Made by a program: the position numbers and the translations under genes. This document shows, piece by piece, positions 1 to 7,740 of a stretch of 64,000 nt of DNA. Position 1 is the stretch's first letter. Each line of letters opens with the position of its first letter. The notes under the pieces are model-generated. The model was not told the origin of the DNA and ran no database searches. It saw only the letters and a list, made by a program, of their open reading frames with translations. This stretch comes from Rhodococcus wratislaviensis. Lineage in GTDB: Bacteria; Actinomycetota; Actinomycetes; Mycobacteriales; Mycobacteriaceae. The stretch covers positions 248,001 through 312,000 of the forward strand of contig NZ_UAUI01000001.1 of the NCBI RefSeq assembly GCF_900455735.1, in the 5' to 3' direction.

Positions 1-2
1 GT

Positions 3-875
3 GCCAAGCAGACGGTCAAGGACAAGGCGTCCGACCTCAAGGACGCGGTCACCGGCGGTGGTGGTGGCGGTAGCGGCAAGGGCAAGAAGCTGAAATTGAC
101 CAACATCGTCGAAACGATCGATGTCGGGGTCCCGGTTCAGCTGGCCTATAACCAATGGACCCAATTCGCCGACTTTCCGTCGTTCATGAAGAAGGTCGAA
201 CGGGTCGAGCAGGAATCGGACGAAAAGCTCGAGTGGAAGGCGCAGATCTTCCTGTCGCACCGAACCTGGGAAGCGTCGATCCTCGAGCAGGTTCCCGACG
301 AGCGGATCGTGTGGCGCTCGAAGGGCGCCAAAGGTTTCATCGACGGTGCGGTGACGTTCCATGAGGTGACCCCGGATCTCACTCGCATCGTTCTGATTCT
401 CGAGTATCACCCGAAGGGGTTGTTCGAGAAGACGGGAAACCTGTGGCGTGCGCAGGGACGCCGAGCACGGCTGGAATTGAAACACTTTGCACGCCACGTC
501 ATGACGCAGTCCGTTCTCCATCCCGACGACGTCGAGGGCTGGCGCGGAGAGATCCGGGACGGCGAGGTAGTCGAGCCCGAAGAGGACGAAGCGCAGCCGG
601 AGGAGTCGGAAGAGCTCGAGGAAAGCGACGAGGCCGAGGGCGAGGAGCCCGAGGACGAAGAAGCTGAGGAGACCAACGAGGACGAAAACGAGGAAACGGA
701 CGAGGACGCCGACGAGGAGGAAGAGGAAGCAGAAGCACCACCGCCGCCGAAACGCCGAGGTCGCCCGCGCAAGACCGCGGCTGCCGCTGAGGACCAGGCC
801 CCGAAACGGCGAGGTCGCCCGCGTAAGACTCCGGCCGCGAAGACCGCCCGCTCGCGACAGGGAGCACGGCAATGA
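3..875 (+). CDS. Gas vesicle cluster SRPBCC protein with C-terminal AT-hooks (5' partial)
   Basis: The reading frame is already open at the left edge, so the start lies outside the window; a TTG at 96 is in frame, but the preceding codons look coding (a Lys-rich helix, then a Gly linker). From about codon 35 it reads as an SRPBCC/polyketide-cyclase-like fold ([20 protein letters not shown]), as found in actinobacterial gas vesicle clusters. The tail is a long Glu/Asp block followed by two copies of KRRGRPRKT, the AT-hook core that binds minor grooves of AT-rich DNA. The stop overlaps the gvpA start by four bases, so it is translationally coupled to the vesicle genes. Role in vesicle assembly or control is inferred from position; ligand unknown. 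Confidence 0.85.
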   Translation, partial: AKQTVKDKASDLKDAVTGGGGGGSGKGKKLKLTNIVETIDVGVPVQLAYNQWTQFADFPSFMKKVERVEQESDEKLEWKAQIFLSHRTWEASILEQVPDERIVWRSKGAKGFIDGAVTFHEVTPDLTRIVLILEYHPKGLFEKTGNLWRAQGRRARLELKHFARHVMTQSVLHPDDVEGWRGEIRDGEVVEPEEDEAQPEESEELEESDEAEGEEPEDEEAEETNEDENEETDEDADEEEEEAEAPPPPKRRGRPRKTAAAAEDQAPKRRGRPRKTPAAKTARSRQGARQ

Positions 876-1288
876 CGTCGATTCAACCGGCGGGGGGAGG
901 CGGCGGTGGCGGAGTCAGCGGCGGTCCCAGCTCGAGTAGCCTCGCCGACGTCATCGACACCATCCTCGACAAGGGCCTGGTCATCGACGCCTACGTGCGT
1001 GTCTCGCTGGTCGGCATCGAATTGCTGACCATAGACGCACGCGTCGTGGTCGCCAGTGTCGATACCTACCTGCGGTTCGCGGAGGCCGTGAATCGGCTCG
1101 AGATCGGCAGTGGCGAGCCGAAGGGCCTTACAGATCTGGTTGGGGACGTCACCGAGGGAGGCGCCAAATCGAAGACCAAAGGCGCACTCGAGTCCGCCGG
1201 TGAGAAACTCGGCGACATCCTCGGCGGCGGGCAGGAAGAACCTGAGCGCGAACGTGTTTCGCGCAAGTCCACACGAGGTGACAAGTGA
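872..1288 (+). CDS. gvpA: Gas vesicle structural protein GvpA
   Basis: 138 residues. The core from about residue 22 ([20 protein letters not shown], then [19 protein letters not shown]) is the hydrophobic beta-hairpin protein that polymerises into the gas vesicle wall. It is longer than the usual ~70-residue GvpA: a Gly/Ser-rich leader of about 20 residues and a charged tail of about 65 residues flank the core. Of the three GvpA-family genes in this operon this copy is closest to the structural type. Start is the ATG inside the upstream stop (ATGA). Confidence 0.9.
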   Translation: MTSIQPAGGGGGGGVSGGPSSSSLADVIDTILDKGLVIDAYVRVSLVGIELLTIDARVVVASVDTYLRFAEAVNRLEIGSGEPKGLTDLVGDVTEGGAKSKTKGALESAGEKLGDILGGGQEEPERERVSRKSTRGDK

Positions 1289-2076
1289 TGTCTACGTCGA
1301 AACAGAGCAGCGACTCGGCCGAGGAGCCGCGCACCAGAGGTGTCTACGTGTACGGCATCGTGCCCGCGGACGTGCAAGCCGAAGAGGACGCGGTCGGCGT
1401 GTGTGACGGACCGGTCAGCATCGTCAAGCACGGCGACATCGCAGCGCTCGTGAGCGAGATCTCGGTGGACAGGCCGCTCGGCAAGCCCGAGGACCTCCGA
1501 ACCCATGCGCACGTGCTGGACGGCACGTCGCGTGTGGCGCCGGTACTCCCTCTTCGTTTCGGGGCGGTCATGACCGATGAAGAGGCCGTCGAGGAGGAAT
1601 TGCTCGCAGCACACGCCGACGAGTTCGCCGCGGCGTTGGAGGAACTCGAGGGACGCGCACAGTACGTCGTGAAGGGGCGCTACGTCGAGAATGCGATCCT
1701 TCGTGAAATCATCGAAGAGAACGAACAAGCGAGCAAGCTGCTCGGCGCGATCCGCGATCAGCCCGAGGAGACCACCCGCGACGCCCGGATGGCGCTCGGC
1801 GAGATCGTGAGTAACGCCATCGAGGCCAAGCGGGACGAAGACACCCGCACGGTGGTCGGGGCGCTCGACTCGCTGTCCGTTTCGGTCAACGTCCGGGAGC
1901 CGACTCACGAGGAGGAGGCCGCGCAAGTGGCCGTCCTCGTCGAGGTTGCCCGCCAGGAAGAGCTCGAGAAGGCGGTGGGAGAACTCGCCGAGCAGTGGGA
2001 CGGCCGAGTCGACATGCGCCTGCTCGGACCGCTCGCCGCCTACGACTTCGTGGTGACGCAGAAGCCGGAGGGCTGA
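1288..2076 (+). CDS. gvpF: Gas vesicle protein GvpF/GvpL family (GvpF)
   Basis: 262 residues, GvpL/GvpF family, a vesicle assembly factor thought to bind GvpA before polymerisation. It begins with the family strand GVYVYGIVPAD and contains VAPVLPLRFGAVMTDEEAV, the characteristic region of the N-terminal ferredoxin-like half. The ATG at 1288 is preferred over an overlapping GTG at 1285 because AGGTGA lies six bases before it. It overlaps the gvpA stop by one base. A second family member (gvpL) lies at 3022. Confidence 0.9.
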   Translation: MSTSKQSSDSAEEPRTRGVYVYGIVPADVQAEEDAVGVCDGPVSIVKHGDIAALVSEISVDRPLGKPEDLRTHAHVLDGTSRVAPVLPLRFGAVMTDEEAVEEELLAAHADEFAAALEELEGRAQYVVKGRYVENAILREIIEENEQASKLLGAIRDQPEETTRDARMALGEIVSNAIEAKRDEDTRTVVGALDSLSVSVNVREPTHEEEAAQVAVLVEVARQEELEKAVGELAEQWDGRVDMRLLGPLAAYDFVVTQKPEG

Positions 2077-2079
2077 CCG

Positions 2080-2334
2080 ATGGGTCTGCTGTCGTTCATC
2101 GCCACGCTGCCACTCGCCCCCGTTCGTGGGGTGATCTCGCTGGCCGAGTTGATACAGCGGCAGGTCGAGGAGGAACTCCACAACCCCGCGAGTGCGCGGC
2201 GCGCGCTCGAGGAGCTGGAGGACGCCCGCGCGGCAGGCGAGATCTCCGCCGAGGAGGAAGAGCAGGCCCAGCAGGCCATTCTCGACCGAATGACCGGAAC
2301 GGCACGGCCGTCCTCCGGTACGGAGAAGGAGTGA
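2080..2334 (+). CDS. gvpG: Gas vesicle protein GvpG
   Basis: 84 residues, GvpG family, a small helical assembly protein. The N-terminus (MGLLSFIATLPLAPVRGVIS) is hydrophobic and is followed by a charged helix with VEEELHNPASARRALEELE, the recognisable GvpG signature. It begins three bases after gvpF and ends six bases before gvpO, within the actinobacterial order F-G-O-J. Function in the assembly chaperone group is by family knowledge only. Confidence 0.88.
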   Translation: MGLLSFIATLPLAPVRGVISLAELIQRQVEEELHNPASARRALEELEDARAAGEISAEEEEQAQQAILDRMTGTARPSSGTEKE

Positions 2335-2340
2335 CAGGCG

Positions 2341-2631
2341 ATGGCAGAAGAGCAGCCACCTCCGTTGCCGGCACCCGAGATCGCCGAGATCGCCACGCGT
2401 GACATTGCGCAGTTGACCGGCAGGAAACCGCTGGGTGCGACATCGGTCATGCCGACCGACGACGGCTGGGCGGTGGAGGTGGAGGTAGTCGAGGATCGGC
2501 GAATCCCGTCGTCGACCGACATGCTCGCGTTGTACGAGGTGGTGCTGGATCTCGACGGAGAACTGTTGTCCTACCGCAGAACCCGCCGCTACGTGCGCGG
2601 CGTCGGCGACGGCGGGAGCGCGCAGTCATGA
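2341..2631 (+). CDS. gvpO: Gas vesicle protein GvpO
   Basis: 96 residues, GvpO family (PF05800). The core from residue 18 (ATRDIAQLTGRKPLGATSV, then WAVEVEVVEDRRIPSSTDML) and the final YRRTRRYVRG match the family well. In haloarchaea GvpO affects expression of vesicle genes; in actinomycetes it is a standard operon member whose role is unclear. AAGGAG lies upstream of the ATG, and the stop overlaps gvpJ by four bases. Confidence 0.88.
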   Translation: MAEEQPPPLPAPEIAEIATRDIAQLTGRKPLGATSVMPTDDGWAVEVEVVEDRRIPSSTDMLALYEVVLDLDGELLSYRRTRRYVRGVGDGGSAQS

Positions 2632-3035
2632 CCATCGCCGGTGGCGGTACGAGCAACCTTCCGCAGAGCTCGGGCGGCGGAATGGGTGGCGGGCATCAGT
2701 CGACGAATCTCGGCGAGATCCTCGAGCGGGTGCTCGACAAGGGCCTGGTGATCGCCGGGGACATCCAGGTCAATCTGCTCGACATCGAACTGCTGACCAT
2801 CAAGGTGCGACTGGTGATCGCGTCGCTGGAGACCGCGAAGGAGGTGGGTATCGATTGGTGGGAGCACGACCCCTGGCTGACCGGCAGGAACAGCGACGTC
2901 GAACTCGAGAATCGGAAGCTGCGGGAGCGGATCGCCGAACTCGAGTCGGACAGGTCGGTTCGCCCTGCCGTCGAGGCAGCCGAAACGGTCGAGGTGGAGG
3001 CGGAACGTCAGGAGCCCGGCGATGACCGCGGATGA
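2628..3035 (+). CDS. gvpJ: GvpA-family minor vesicle protein GvpJ
   Basis: 135 residues. The GvpA-like core (NLGEILERVLDKGLVIAGDI, IELLTIKVRLVIASLETAKE) is followed by GIDWWEHDPW, the signature that separates GvpJ from structural GvpA. A short coiled-coil (ENRKLRERIAELESD) and a Glu-rich end follow. GvpJ is a minor component thought to nucleate or shape the vesicle tips. The start overlaps gvpO by four bases; the end overlaps gvpL by 14 bases. Confidence 0.87.
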   Translation: MTIAGGGTSNLPQSSGGGMGGGHQSTNLGEILERVLDKGLVIAGDIQVNLLDIELLTIKVRLVIASLETAKEVGIDWWEHDPWLTGRNSDVELENRKLRERIAELESDRSVRPAVEAAETVEVEAERQEPGDDRG

Positions 3036-3801
3036 CGGTGTCTGGCTCTACGTCATCACCACCGACAGCGTCGGCGCCGCACAACTCGCCGGAGTCACCG
3101 GCGTGGCCGGCGAGCCGGTCCGCGCGGTGGCGTCGGCGGGGCTCGTCGCGGTGGTGGGGACGGTGAGCCTGAGCGAATTCGGGCAGGAACCTCTGCAGCG
3201 CAACCTCGAGGACCTCGACTGGCTGGCCGCCACCGCGAGAGCACACGATGCCGTGGTGGCTGCCGTGGTGCGCTGCGGTCCCACCGTTCCCTTGCGGTTG
3301 GCGACCCTCTACCTGGACGACGATCGCGTTCGCCTCCTCCTCGACGAACGACAGGAGGAGTTCGCTGCGACGCTGCGCCGGGTGACAGGACGAAGCGAGT
3401 GGGGTGTCAAAGCGTACGGAGACGCGAAGGCCCTGGCGCAGAACGCGAAAGAGGAGCCTTCCACGACAGGCACGGCGGGAAAGGGGACCGCGTATTTACT
3501 GCGTCGTCGTGCGGAGTTGAGCGCTCAGCAGGACGTGGAACGTAGCGCGGCCGGCCACGCGGAGGAAATTCACGCCGCGCTCCTGGGCCATGCCGTCGAC
3601 GGGCTTCGACGGCAAGTCACCGATCCGGTACTGACCGGTAAACGGGCCTGGATGATCTTCAACGGCACCTACCTCGTGGACAACGAGCGGGTCGACGACT
3701 TCGCTGCGCTGGTTACGGCACTCGACACCGAACGCCCGGGCGTCACACTGGATCTGACCGGACCGTGGCCGCCGTACTCATTCGCCGGGATCGACGGGTG
3801 A
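3022..3801 (+). CDS. gvpL: Gas vesicle protein GvpF/GvpL family (GvpL)
   Basis: 259 residues, second GvpL/GvpF family member. It opens with DGVWLYVITTDS and carries VVRCGPTVPLRLATLYLDDD, the family region equivalent to that in gvpF. AGGAG precedes the ATG. It overlaps gvpJ by 14 bases and is followed four bases later by gvpS. Likely an assembly accessory binding GvpA-type subunits; whether GvpF and GvpL act together is not visible from sequence. Confidence 0.87.
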   Translation: MTADDGVWLYVITTDSVGAAQLAGVTGVAGEPVRAVASAGLVAVVGTVSLSEFGQEPLQRNLEDLDWLAATARAHDAVVAAVVRCGPTVPLRLATLYLDDDRVRLLLDERQEEFAATLRRVTGRSEWGVKAYGDAKALAQNAKEEPSTTGTAGKGTAYLLRRRAELSAQQDVERSAAGHAEEIHAALLGHAVDGLRRQVTDPVLTGKRAWMIFNGTYLVDNERVDDFAALVTALDTERPGVTLDLTGPWPPYSFAGIDG

Positions 3802-3805
3802 GCCC

Positions 3806-4015
3806 ATGAGCGAGATGGTCCCCGCGGACGACACTCGCCGCATCGCGCTCGTCGACCTCCTCGACCGGGTGCTCGGCGGTGGCGTCGTCATCACCGGTGA
3901 GATCACTCTGTCGCTCGCCGACGTCGACATGGTCCGAATCTCGCTGCGCACACTCATTGCATCGGTCAGCGCGCTCGTCCCCGACCCGGTCGGGGAGGAA
4001 ACCGCCGATGACTGA
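3806..4015 (+). CDS. gvpS: GvpA-family minor vesicle protein GvpS
   Basis: 69 residues, the third and most diverged GvpA-family copy in the operon: IALVDLLDRVLGGGVVITGE then VDMVRISLRTLIASVSALV. It has the core only, without the tails seen in gvpA and gvpJ. In actinobacterial clusters the gene between gvpL and gvpK is called gvpS. Its stop overlaps gvpK by eight bases. Confidence 0.85.
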   Translation: MSEMVPADDTRRIALVDLLDRVLGGGVVITGEITLSLADVDMVRISLRTLIASVSALVPDPVGEETADD

Positions 4016-4340
4016 GTCCGAGCCCGTCGATTCGGACGCACCGACCGACTTCGGTCGCCGTGTTCTGCCGCAGCGAATCGACGCCGATCCCGAATCCGTC
4101 GAGAAGGGCCTGGTCACCCTGGTCCTGACGATCGTCGAACTACTACGCCAATTGATGGAACGGCAGGCGATCCGCCGAGTCGAGCACGGCGACCTCAGCG
4201 ATGAGCAGATCGAACGCATCGGCACGACGCTCATGCTGCTCGAGGAGCGAATGGCAGAGTTGCGTGAGCATTTCGATCTCCTGCCGGAGGACCTGAACAT
4301 CGACCTCGGACCGCTGGGACCGCTGCTGTCGAACGAGTAG
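4008..4340 (+). CDS. gvpK: Gas vesicle protein GvpK
   Basis: 110 residues, GvpK family: RIDADPESVEKGLVTLVLTI, VELLRQLMERQAIRRVEHG and RIGTTLMLLEERMAELREHF. The ATG at 4008 is chosen because it falls inside the end of gvpS, in keeping with the coupling seen throughout this operon. GvpK closes the operon; the next gene runs the other way, and no strong terminator hairpin is visible between them. Confidence 0.88.
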   Translation: MTESEPVDSDAPTDFGRRVLPQRIDADPESVEKGLVTLVLTIVELLRQLMERQAIRRVEHGDLSDEQIERIGTTLMLLEERMAELREHFDLLPEDLNIDLGPLGPLLSNE

Positions 4341-4360
4341 TCCGGCTCACCCGGTTTCGA

Positions 4361-4555
4361 TCAATGTTTGAGGACGTTCTTGATCTTCTTGCCCGCGTCC
4401 TTGACTTTGTCTCCCATCTGCTTGGCGTTGCCCTTGGCCTGCTCCTTGCTCCCCTCCGCCTCGAGGTGGGCGTTCCCGGTGGCCCTGCCGACCGCCTTCT
4501 TGGTGGCGCCTTCGGCGGTTTCGACCTTGTGCCGGATCTTCTTTCCCATGTTCAT
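4361..4555 (-). CDS. CsbD family stress protein
   Basis: 64 residues from the ATG at 4555 (MNMGKKIRHKVETAEGATKK); a longer reading to 4600 has no better support. CsbD-like proteins are small, highly charged and stress-induced (sigma-B regulon in Bacillus) with no known activity. The repeated Lys/Ala/Gly composition (GSKEQAKGNAKQMGDKVKDA) fits the family. GGAGGA lies about 12 bases upstream. It is convergent with gvpK. Confidence 0.75.
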   Translation of the reverse strand: MNMGKKIRHKVETAEGATKKAVGRATGNAHLEAEGSKEQAKGNAKQMGDKVKDAGKKIKNVLKH

Positions 4556-4653
4556 GACGACGTCCTGTCCTCCGTGACCCCTTCTGATTGCCGAGGTCAC
4601 CAGTTTCAGTCAACTCGCCCGCAGAGCCTCTGTCGAGAACCTCGATCGCGCCG

Positions 4654-5712
4654 TCACCGTCGCAGCAAGAGCGCGCTGTCTCCGAACTCGTGCCACAGGT
4701 AACCGCGTGCAAGCGCCTCGTCGTAGGCGTGGCGGACGGCGCCCTCCCCCACCACCGATTCGAGCAGCATCAGGTGCGACGCCCCCGGTGCGTGCCAACC
4801 CGTGATCAGGCCGTCCACCACCCGGGTCGGCCTCCCCGCACTCAGCACCAGGTCCGTCCAGCCGGCGCCCGCCACCGCCATACCGTCCGAAGTCGCCTGC
4901 GTCTCGAGGGCCCTGGTCACGGTGGTGCCGACCGCGATGACGCGGCCACCGGCGGCACGCCGGTCGTTGACCAGCTGTGCCGTCTGCTCCGGCACCTCGT
5001 ACCGCTCCGGGATCGGCGGCTCCCCACGCTCCGGCGAGGAGACACCCGTGTGCAGCAGGATCGGCGCCATCACCACCCCCGAGGTCGCCAGATCGGTGAC
5101 CATCGGATGGGTGAACGGCCTCGCAGCGCTGGCCATCTCGGCGCTTCCACCGGTGCGGCCGAAGATCGTCTGGTACGACGGCAGCGGCCAGCGGTCGTGG
5201 ACATACGCGTAGGTGATCGGACGGCCCGATGTGGCGAGCAGTTCCGCGGCTACGTCCTTGACGCCGACGATCGAGGCCCGCCACAGCCTCGTCGAGCCGA
5301 CGGGCCACGGTTCCATGAGCGTCGCGACAACGCCGCGCGGCAGAATGATCCGCGTTTCCGCCGCGACCGTGTCGAGGGCACCGGAGACCGGCCCCGGCGC
5401 TCGCACCTCGACCGCCCAGTCACCGTCGCCGAGGTCGGTGGAGAAATGCACGACCACGGGTCCTACGGCGTCGACGGTCCCGTCGACCGCCGCGGCCAAC
5501 GTCGACGACGCGTTCACCACCACCACGTCGCCCGGCCTGAGAAAGCGCGGTAGGTCGTGAAATCTGGTGTGCTCCACTCGTCCCCGATCGGACACCAGAA
5601 GCCGCACCGCGTCGCGCAGCAGCCCCCGGCTCTCCGGTGGACCGCTCGCCTCCAATCGCCGAGGCAGCACGAACCGGAACTCGGCCGCGGATGCGACGCG
5701 TGCGCCGGTCAC
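4654..5712 (-). CDS. queA: S-adenosylmethionine:tRNA ribosyltransferase-isomerase-like (QueA family)
   Basis: 352 residues, QueA family, which moves the ribosyl part of AdoMet to 7-aminomethyl-7-deazaguanine in tRNA to make epoxyqueuosine. Visible landmarks are PGDVVVVNASSTLAAA near residue 60, the THPMVTDLATSG segment, VGTTVTRALE and the end segment HLMLLESVVGEG with HEFGDSALLLRR. The sequence is diverged from canonical QueA and no other queuosine gene is adjacent, so substrate is uncertain. It overlaps the SDR gene at 5709 by four bases and is the second gene of that operon. Confidence 0.8.
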   Translation of the reverse strand: MTGARVASAAEFRFVLPRRLEASGPPESRGLLRDAVRLLVSDRGRVEHTRFHDLPRFLRPGDVVVVNASSTLAAAVDGTVDAVGPVVVHFSTDLGDGDWAVEVRAPGPVSGALDTVAAETRIILPRGVVATLMEPWPVGSTRLWRASIVGVKDVAAELLATSGRPITYAYVHDRWPLPSYQTIFGRTGGSAEMASAARPFTHPMVTDLATSGVVMAPILLHTGVSSPERGEPPIPERYEVPEQTAQLVNDRRAAGGRVIAVGTTVTRALETQATSDGMAVAGAGWTDLVLSAGRPTRVVDGLITGWHAPGASHLMLLESVVGEGAVRHAYDEALARGYLWHEFGDSALLLRR

Positions 5713-6419
5713 GACGACACCACCGTGTTCGCTGCGACCGCGAAATCCGACGCACGGTACCGGCCGCTGGGCGGGCTCGTGTCGAACAAATCCAGCAGCG
5801 CCGGTACCACGGTCTCCGGGTCGGGCCGATCCGAGATGTCCTCGCCGGGGAACGCCGCCTGGTGCATCTCGGTGCGCATGTCGCCGGGATCGAATGCGTA
5901 GACCGCGAGGCCGGGCTCCTCGACCGCCAGCACCGCGGTTGCGTGGTCGAGCGCCGCCTTCGCAGCCCCGTACCCGCCCCAGCCCGCGTAGGCCTCGACC
6001 GCGGCATCCGAGGAAATGTTGATCACGGTCCCGCCCGCGTTCCGCACATATTCGATCAGCGCGGCGATCAATGCGAGCGGGGCCAGCACATCGGTCGCGA
6101 AGACCTGCGCCAACGCGTCCTCCGGATACCGGGCGAGGGTGGGCATCGGGCTGGGTCCGAGCGCGCTGGCGTTGTTGAGCAACAGGTCCAGGCGCCCCCG
6201 CGCCGCTATCTCCTCGCCGATGCGCTCGCGCTGCCGCGGATCGGTCACGTCACCGGGGAGCGCGGTGATGGTGTGTGCCCGAGCGGCGACCCGATCGAGC
6301 GGTTCGACCCGCCTGCCGGTGACGATCACCTCCCAGCCGCGTTCCGCGAGCGCGAGTGCGCTCGCCCGTCCCAGCCCTGCCGATCCCCCTGTGATCAGCG
6401 CCGTCCTGGTGTCGTTCAT
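5709..6419 (-). CDS. Short-chain dehydrogenase/reductase
   Basis: 236 residues from the ATG at 6419, preceded by AAGGAG. Classical SDR: cofactor loop ALITGGSAGLGRASALALAE, the NNAS motif (LLLNNASALG), Ser in VINISSDA and the YGAAKAAL active-site Tyr-Lys pair. The Arg pair after the second strand (VTGRR) suggests NADP(H). Substrate unknown. First gene of a two-gene operon with the QueA-like gene; an imperfect palindrome upstream (6461-6485) resembles a MerR-type promoter. Confidence 0.85.
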   Translation of the reverse strand: MNDTRTALITGGSAGLGRASALALAERGWEVIVTGRRVEPLDRVAARAHTITALPGDVTDPRQRERIGEEIAARGRLDLLLNNASALGPSPMPTLARYPEDALAQVFATDVLAPLALIAALIEYVRNAGGTVINISSDAAVEAYAGWGGYGAAKAALDHATAVLAVEEPGLAVYAFDPGDMRTEMHQAAFPGEDISDRPDPETVVPALLDLFDTSPPSGRYRASDFAVAANTVVSS

Positions 6420-6460
6420 CGCAGACTCCTTGCCTCCAGTGACATCTGCGACCATGGTGA

Positions 6461-6485
6461 AACCTAAAGTCCACTTCATGTCAAG
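6461..6485 (-). promoter_or_regulatory. Possible MerR-type promoter/operator upstream of the SDR-queA operon
   Basis: Read on the minus strand this is CTTGACATGAAGTGGAC followed by TTTAGGTT. A -35-like TTGACA sits next to an imperfect dyad centred on the GG of GAAGTGGACTT. Dyads placed in the spacer are typical of MerR-family control. No -10 matches well, and no MerR gene is adjacent (the nearest is at 10834), so this is tentative. Confidence 0.3.
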
Positions 6486-6605
6486 GACGCAGGTCCAGCC
6501 GGCCGCCTGGCCGGTTCCCGGCGCGCACGCACAGGGGTGGGATTTCAGGATGGAGCGGACGATAATTGGGGTCCCTACCGTGAGACGAATCGAGAGTGAC
6601 TTCGC

Positions 6606-6926
6606 ATGGACACATTCGCAGTGCGATCGGCGGTCGCGGCGACCGCCGCACTCGCCATCTTTTCAACACCCGGTGTCGCGGCCGCGGCACCGAACCTGCA
6701 CGGGGATCCGAAGACGCCGGGCACACAGGTTCAGGTCGAAAGCGAACCGGGCGATTCGAACAGCTACACGTGCGGGGCAGTCGGCGTCGCGGGGGCCGGA
6801 GTCGGGTCGAATTCCTCCGGTGGCGCCGGTCAGGTCAACGGCGCGTACTTCGGTCCCGGCCCCGTCCAGGGCGGCTGCGTGGGTAGCGACGGATCGGTCT
6901 ACTTCCCGACGGGTAACGCCGAATGA
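6606..6926 (+). CDS. Small secreted protein of unknown function
   Basis: 106 residues. A Sec signal peptide is clear: MDTFAVRSAV then a hydrophobic Ala-rich stretch ending in AAAAP, with cleavage expected near residue 28. The mature part is short and Gly/Ser/Asn-rich with two cysteines (SYTCGAVG and VQGGCVGSDG) that could form a disulfide. No known domain recognised. It stands alone between two minus-strand genes. Confidence 0.65.
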   Translation: MDTFAVRSAVAATAALAIFSTPGVAAAAPNLHGDPKTPGTQVQVESEPGDSNSYTCGAVGVAGAGVGSNSSGGAGQVNGAYFGPGPVQGGCVGSDGSVYFPTGNAE

Positions 6927-6941
6927 CGGCACGCCCGAACG

Positions 6942-7601
6942 CTAGATCCTCTCAATGGTGGCGAACCAGGCCGGTGCGCCGCCGTCGTGGAATCTCGTCT
7001 CGATCCGGTCCGGTTCGATGGCGACGACCTTCCATCCATCGCTGGGGTCGAACGCCGCTCTCAGCTCCTCCCGGCTGACGGGGTGCGGGCTGGCATCGGG
7101 ACCATTGTCGCTGAAGCACAACACATATACGGTTCCGCCGTGTTCGGTCACCGACGCCACACTCGCCACGTAACGGGGTCGCTCGTCGGCGTCGAACGTG
7201 TGGAACAGTCCGCAGTCCAGCACGGTCTCGAACCGGCGGCCGGTGTGTTCCAACCGGAACGCGTCGGCCAGCGCGAACTCGACCTCGATCCGACGGTCGT
7301 CGGCCTTCTCCCGGGCGATCGCCAGTGCCGTCTCAGCCACGTCGACGCCCAGCACCTGCAATCCCAGTGAGGCGACGTGAAGGGCGTTCTCGCCGGTCCC
7401 GCAGCCCGCATCGAGCACCGCTCCGGCGAATCCGCCCTCGGACGCCACCCGCACGATCGCCGGCTGCGGCCTGCCGACATCCCACGGCGCAGGCCCCTCC
7501 TGGTAGGACGCATCCCACGACCGTCCCGTCATCCGTTCGTGACTGGTCGGGCGCCGACCATTGAACGGATCGTCGGCCAGGGGTCCTGATCGCTCCGACA
7601 A
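6942..7601 (-). CDS. Class I SAM-dependent methyltransferase
   Basis: 219 residues starting at TTG 7601, which has GGGAGG eight bases upstream; an internal ATG (residue 24) is an alternative. Methyltransferase motif I is VLDAGCGTGENALHVA (about residues 62-77) and the acidic end of strand 2 is VLGVDVAETALA. The WDASYQEGPAPWDVGRPQPA segment before motif I is typical of thiopurine/tellurite-type class I enzymes. Substrate unknown. Upstream lies the divergent oxidoreductase at 7741. Confidence 0.82.
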   Translation of the reverse strand: MSERSGPLADDPFNGRRPTSHERMTGRSWDASYQEGPAPWDVGRPQPAIVRVASEGGFAGAVLDAGCGTGENALHVASLGLQVLGVDVAETALAIAREKADDRRIEVEFALADAFRLEHTGRRFETVLDCGLFHTFDADERPRYVASVASVTEHGGTVYVLCFSDNGPDASPHPVSREELRAAFDPSDGWKVVAIEPDRIETRFHDGGAPAWFATIERI

Positions 7602-7728
7602 CTTCGTCGCCTCCCTGCAGCTGATCGTGCCACCTCATCTTGGCACGGCACTGCGCTGTTCTCGACCCTCGACACCACGACTGCCCGCACTACAATTTGC
7701 TGAAATAGATTGTTCGGATGTCTTAACA

Positions 7729-7740
7729 TATAATCTGGAC
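7729..7740 (+). promoter_or_regulatory. Strong -10 element implying a leaderless transcript
   Basis: TATAAT at 7729-7734 is a perfect -10 and is followed after six bases by the ATG at 7741, so the predicted transcription start coincides with the start codon. No Shine-Dalgarno sequence is present. The surrounding 50 bases are unusually AT-rich for this window. The -35 region is weak (TAGATT at 7706-7711 gives a 17-base spacer). Confidence 0.55.

Noticed and set aside
1066-2181. 371-codon minus-strand frame over gvpA-gvpF
   Set aside because: Antisense to two well-supported gas vesicle genes.
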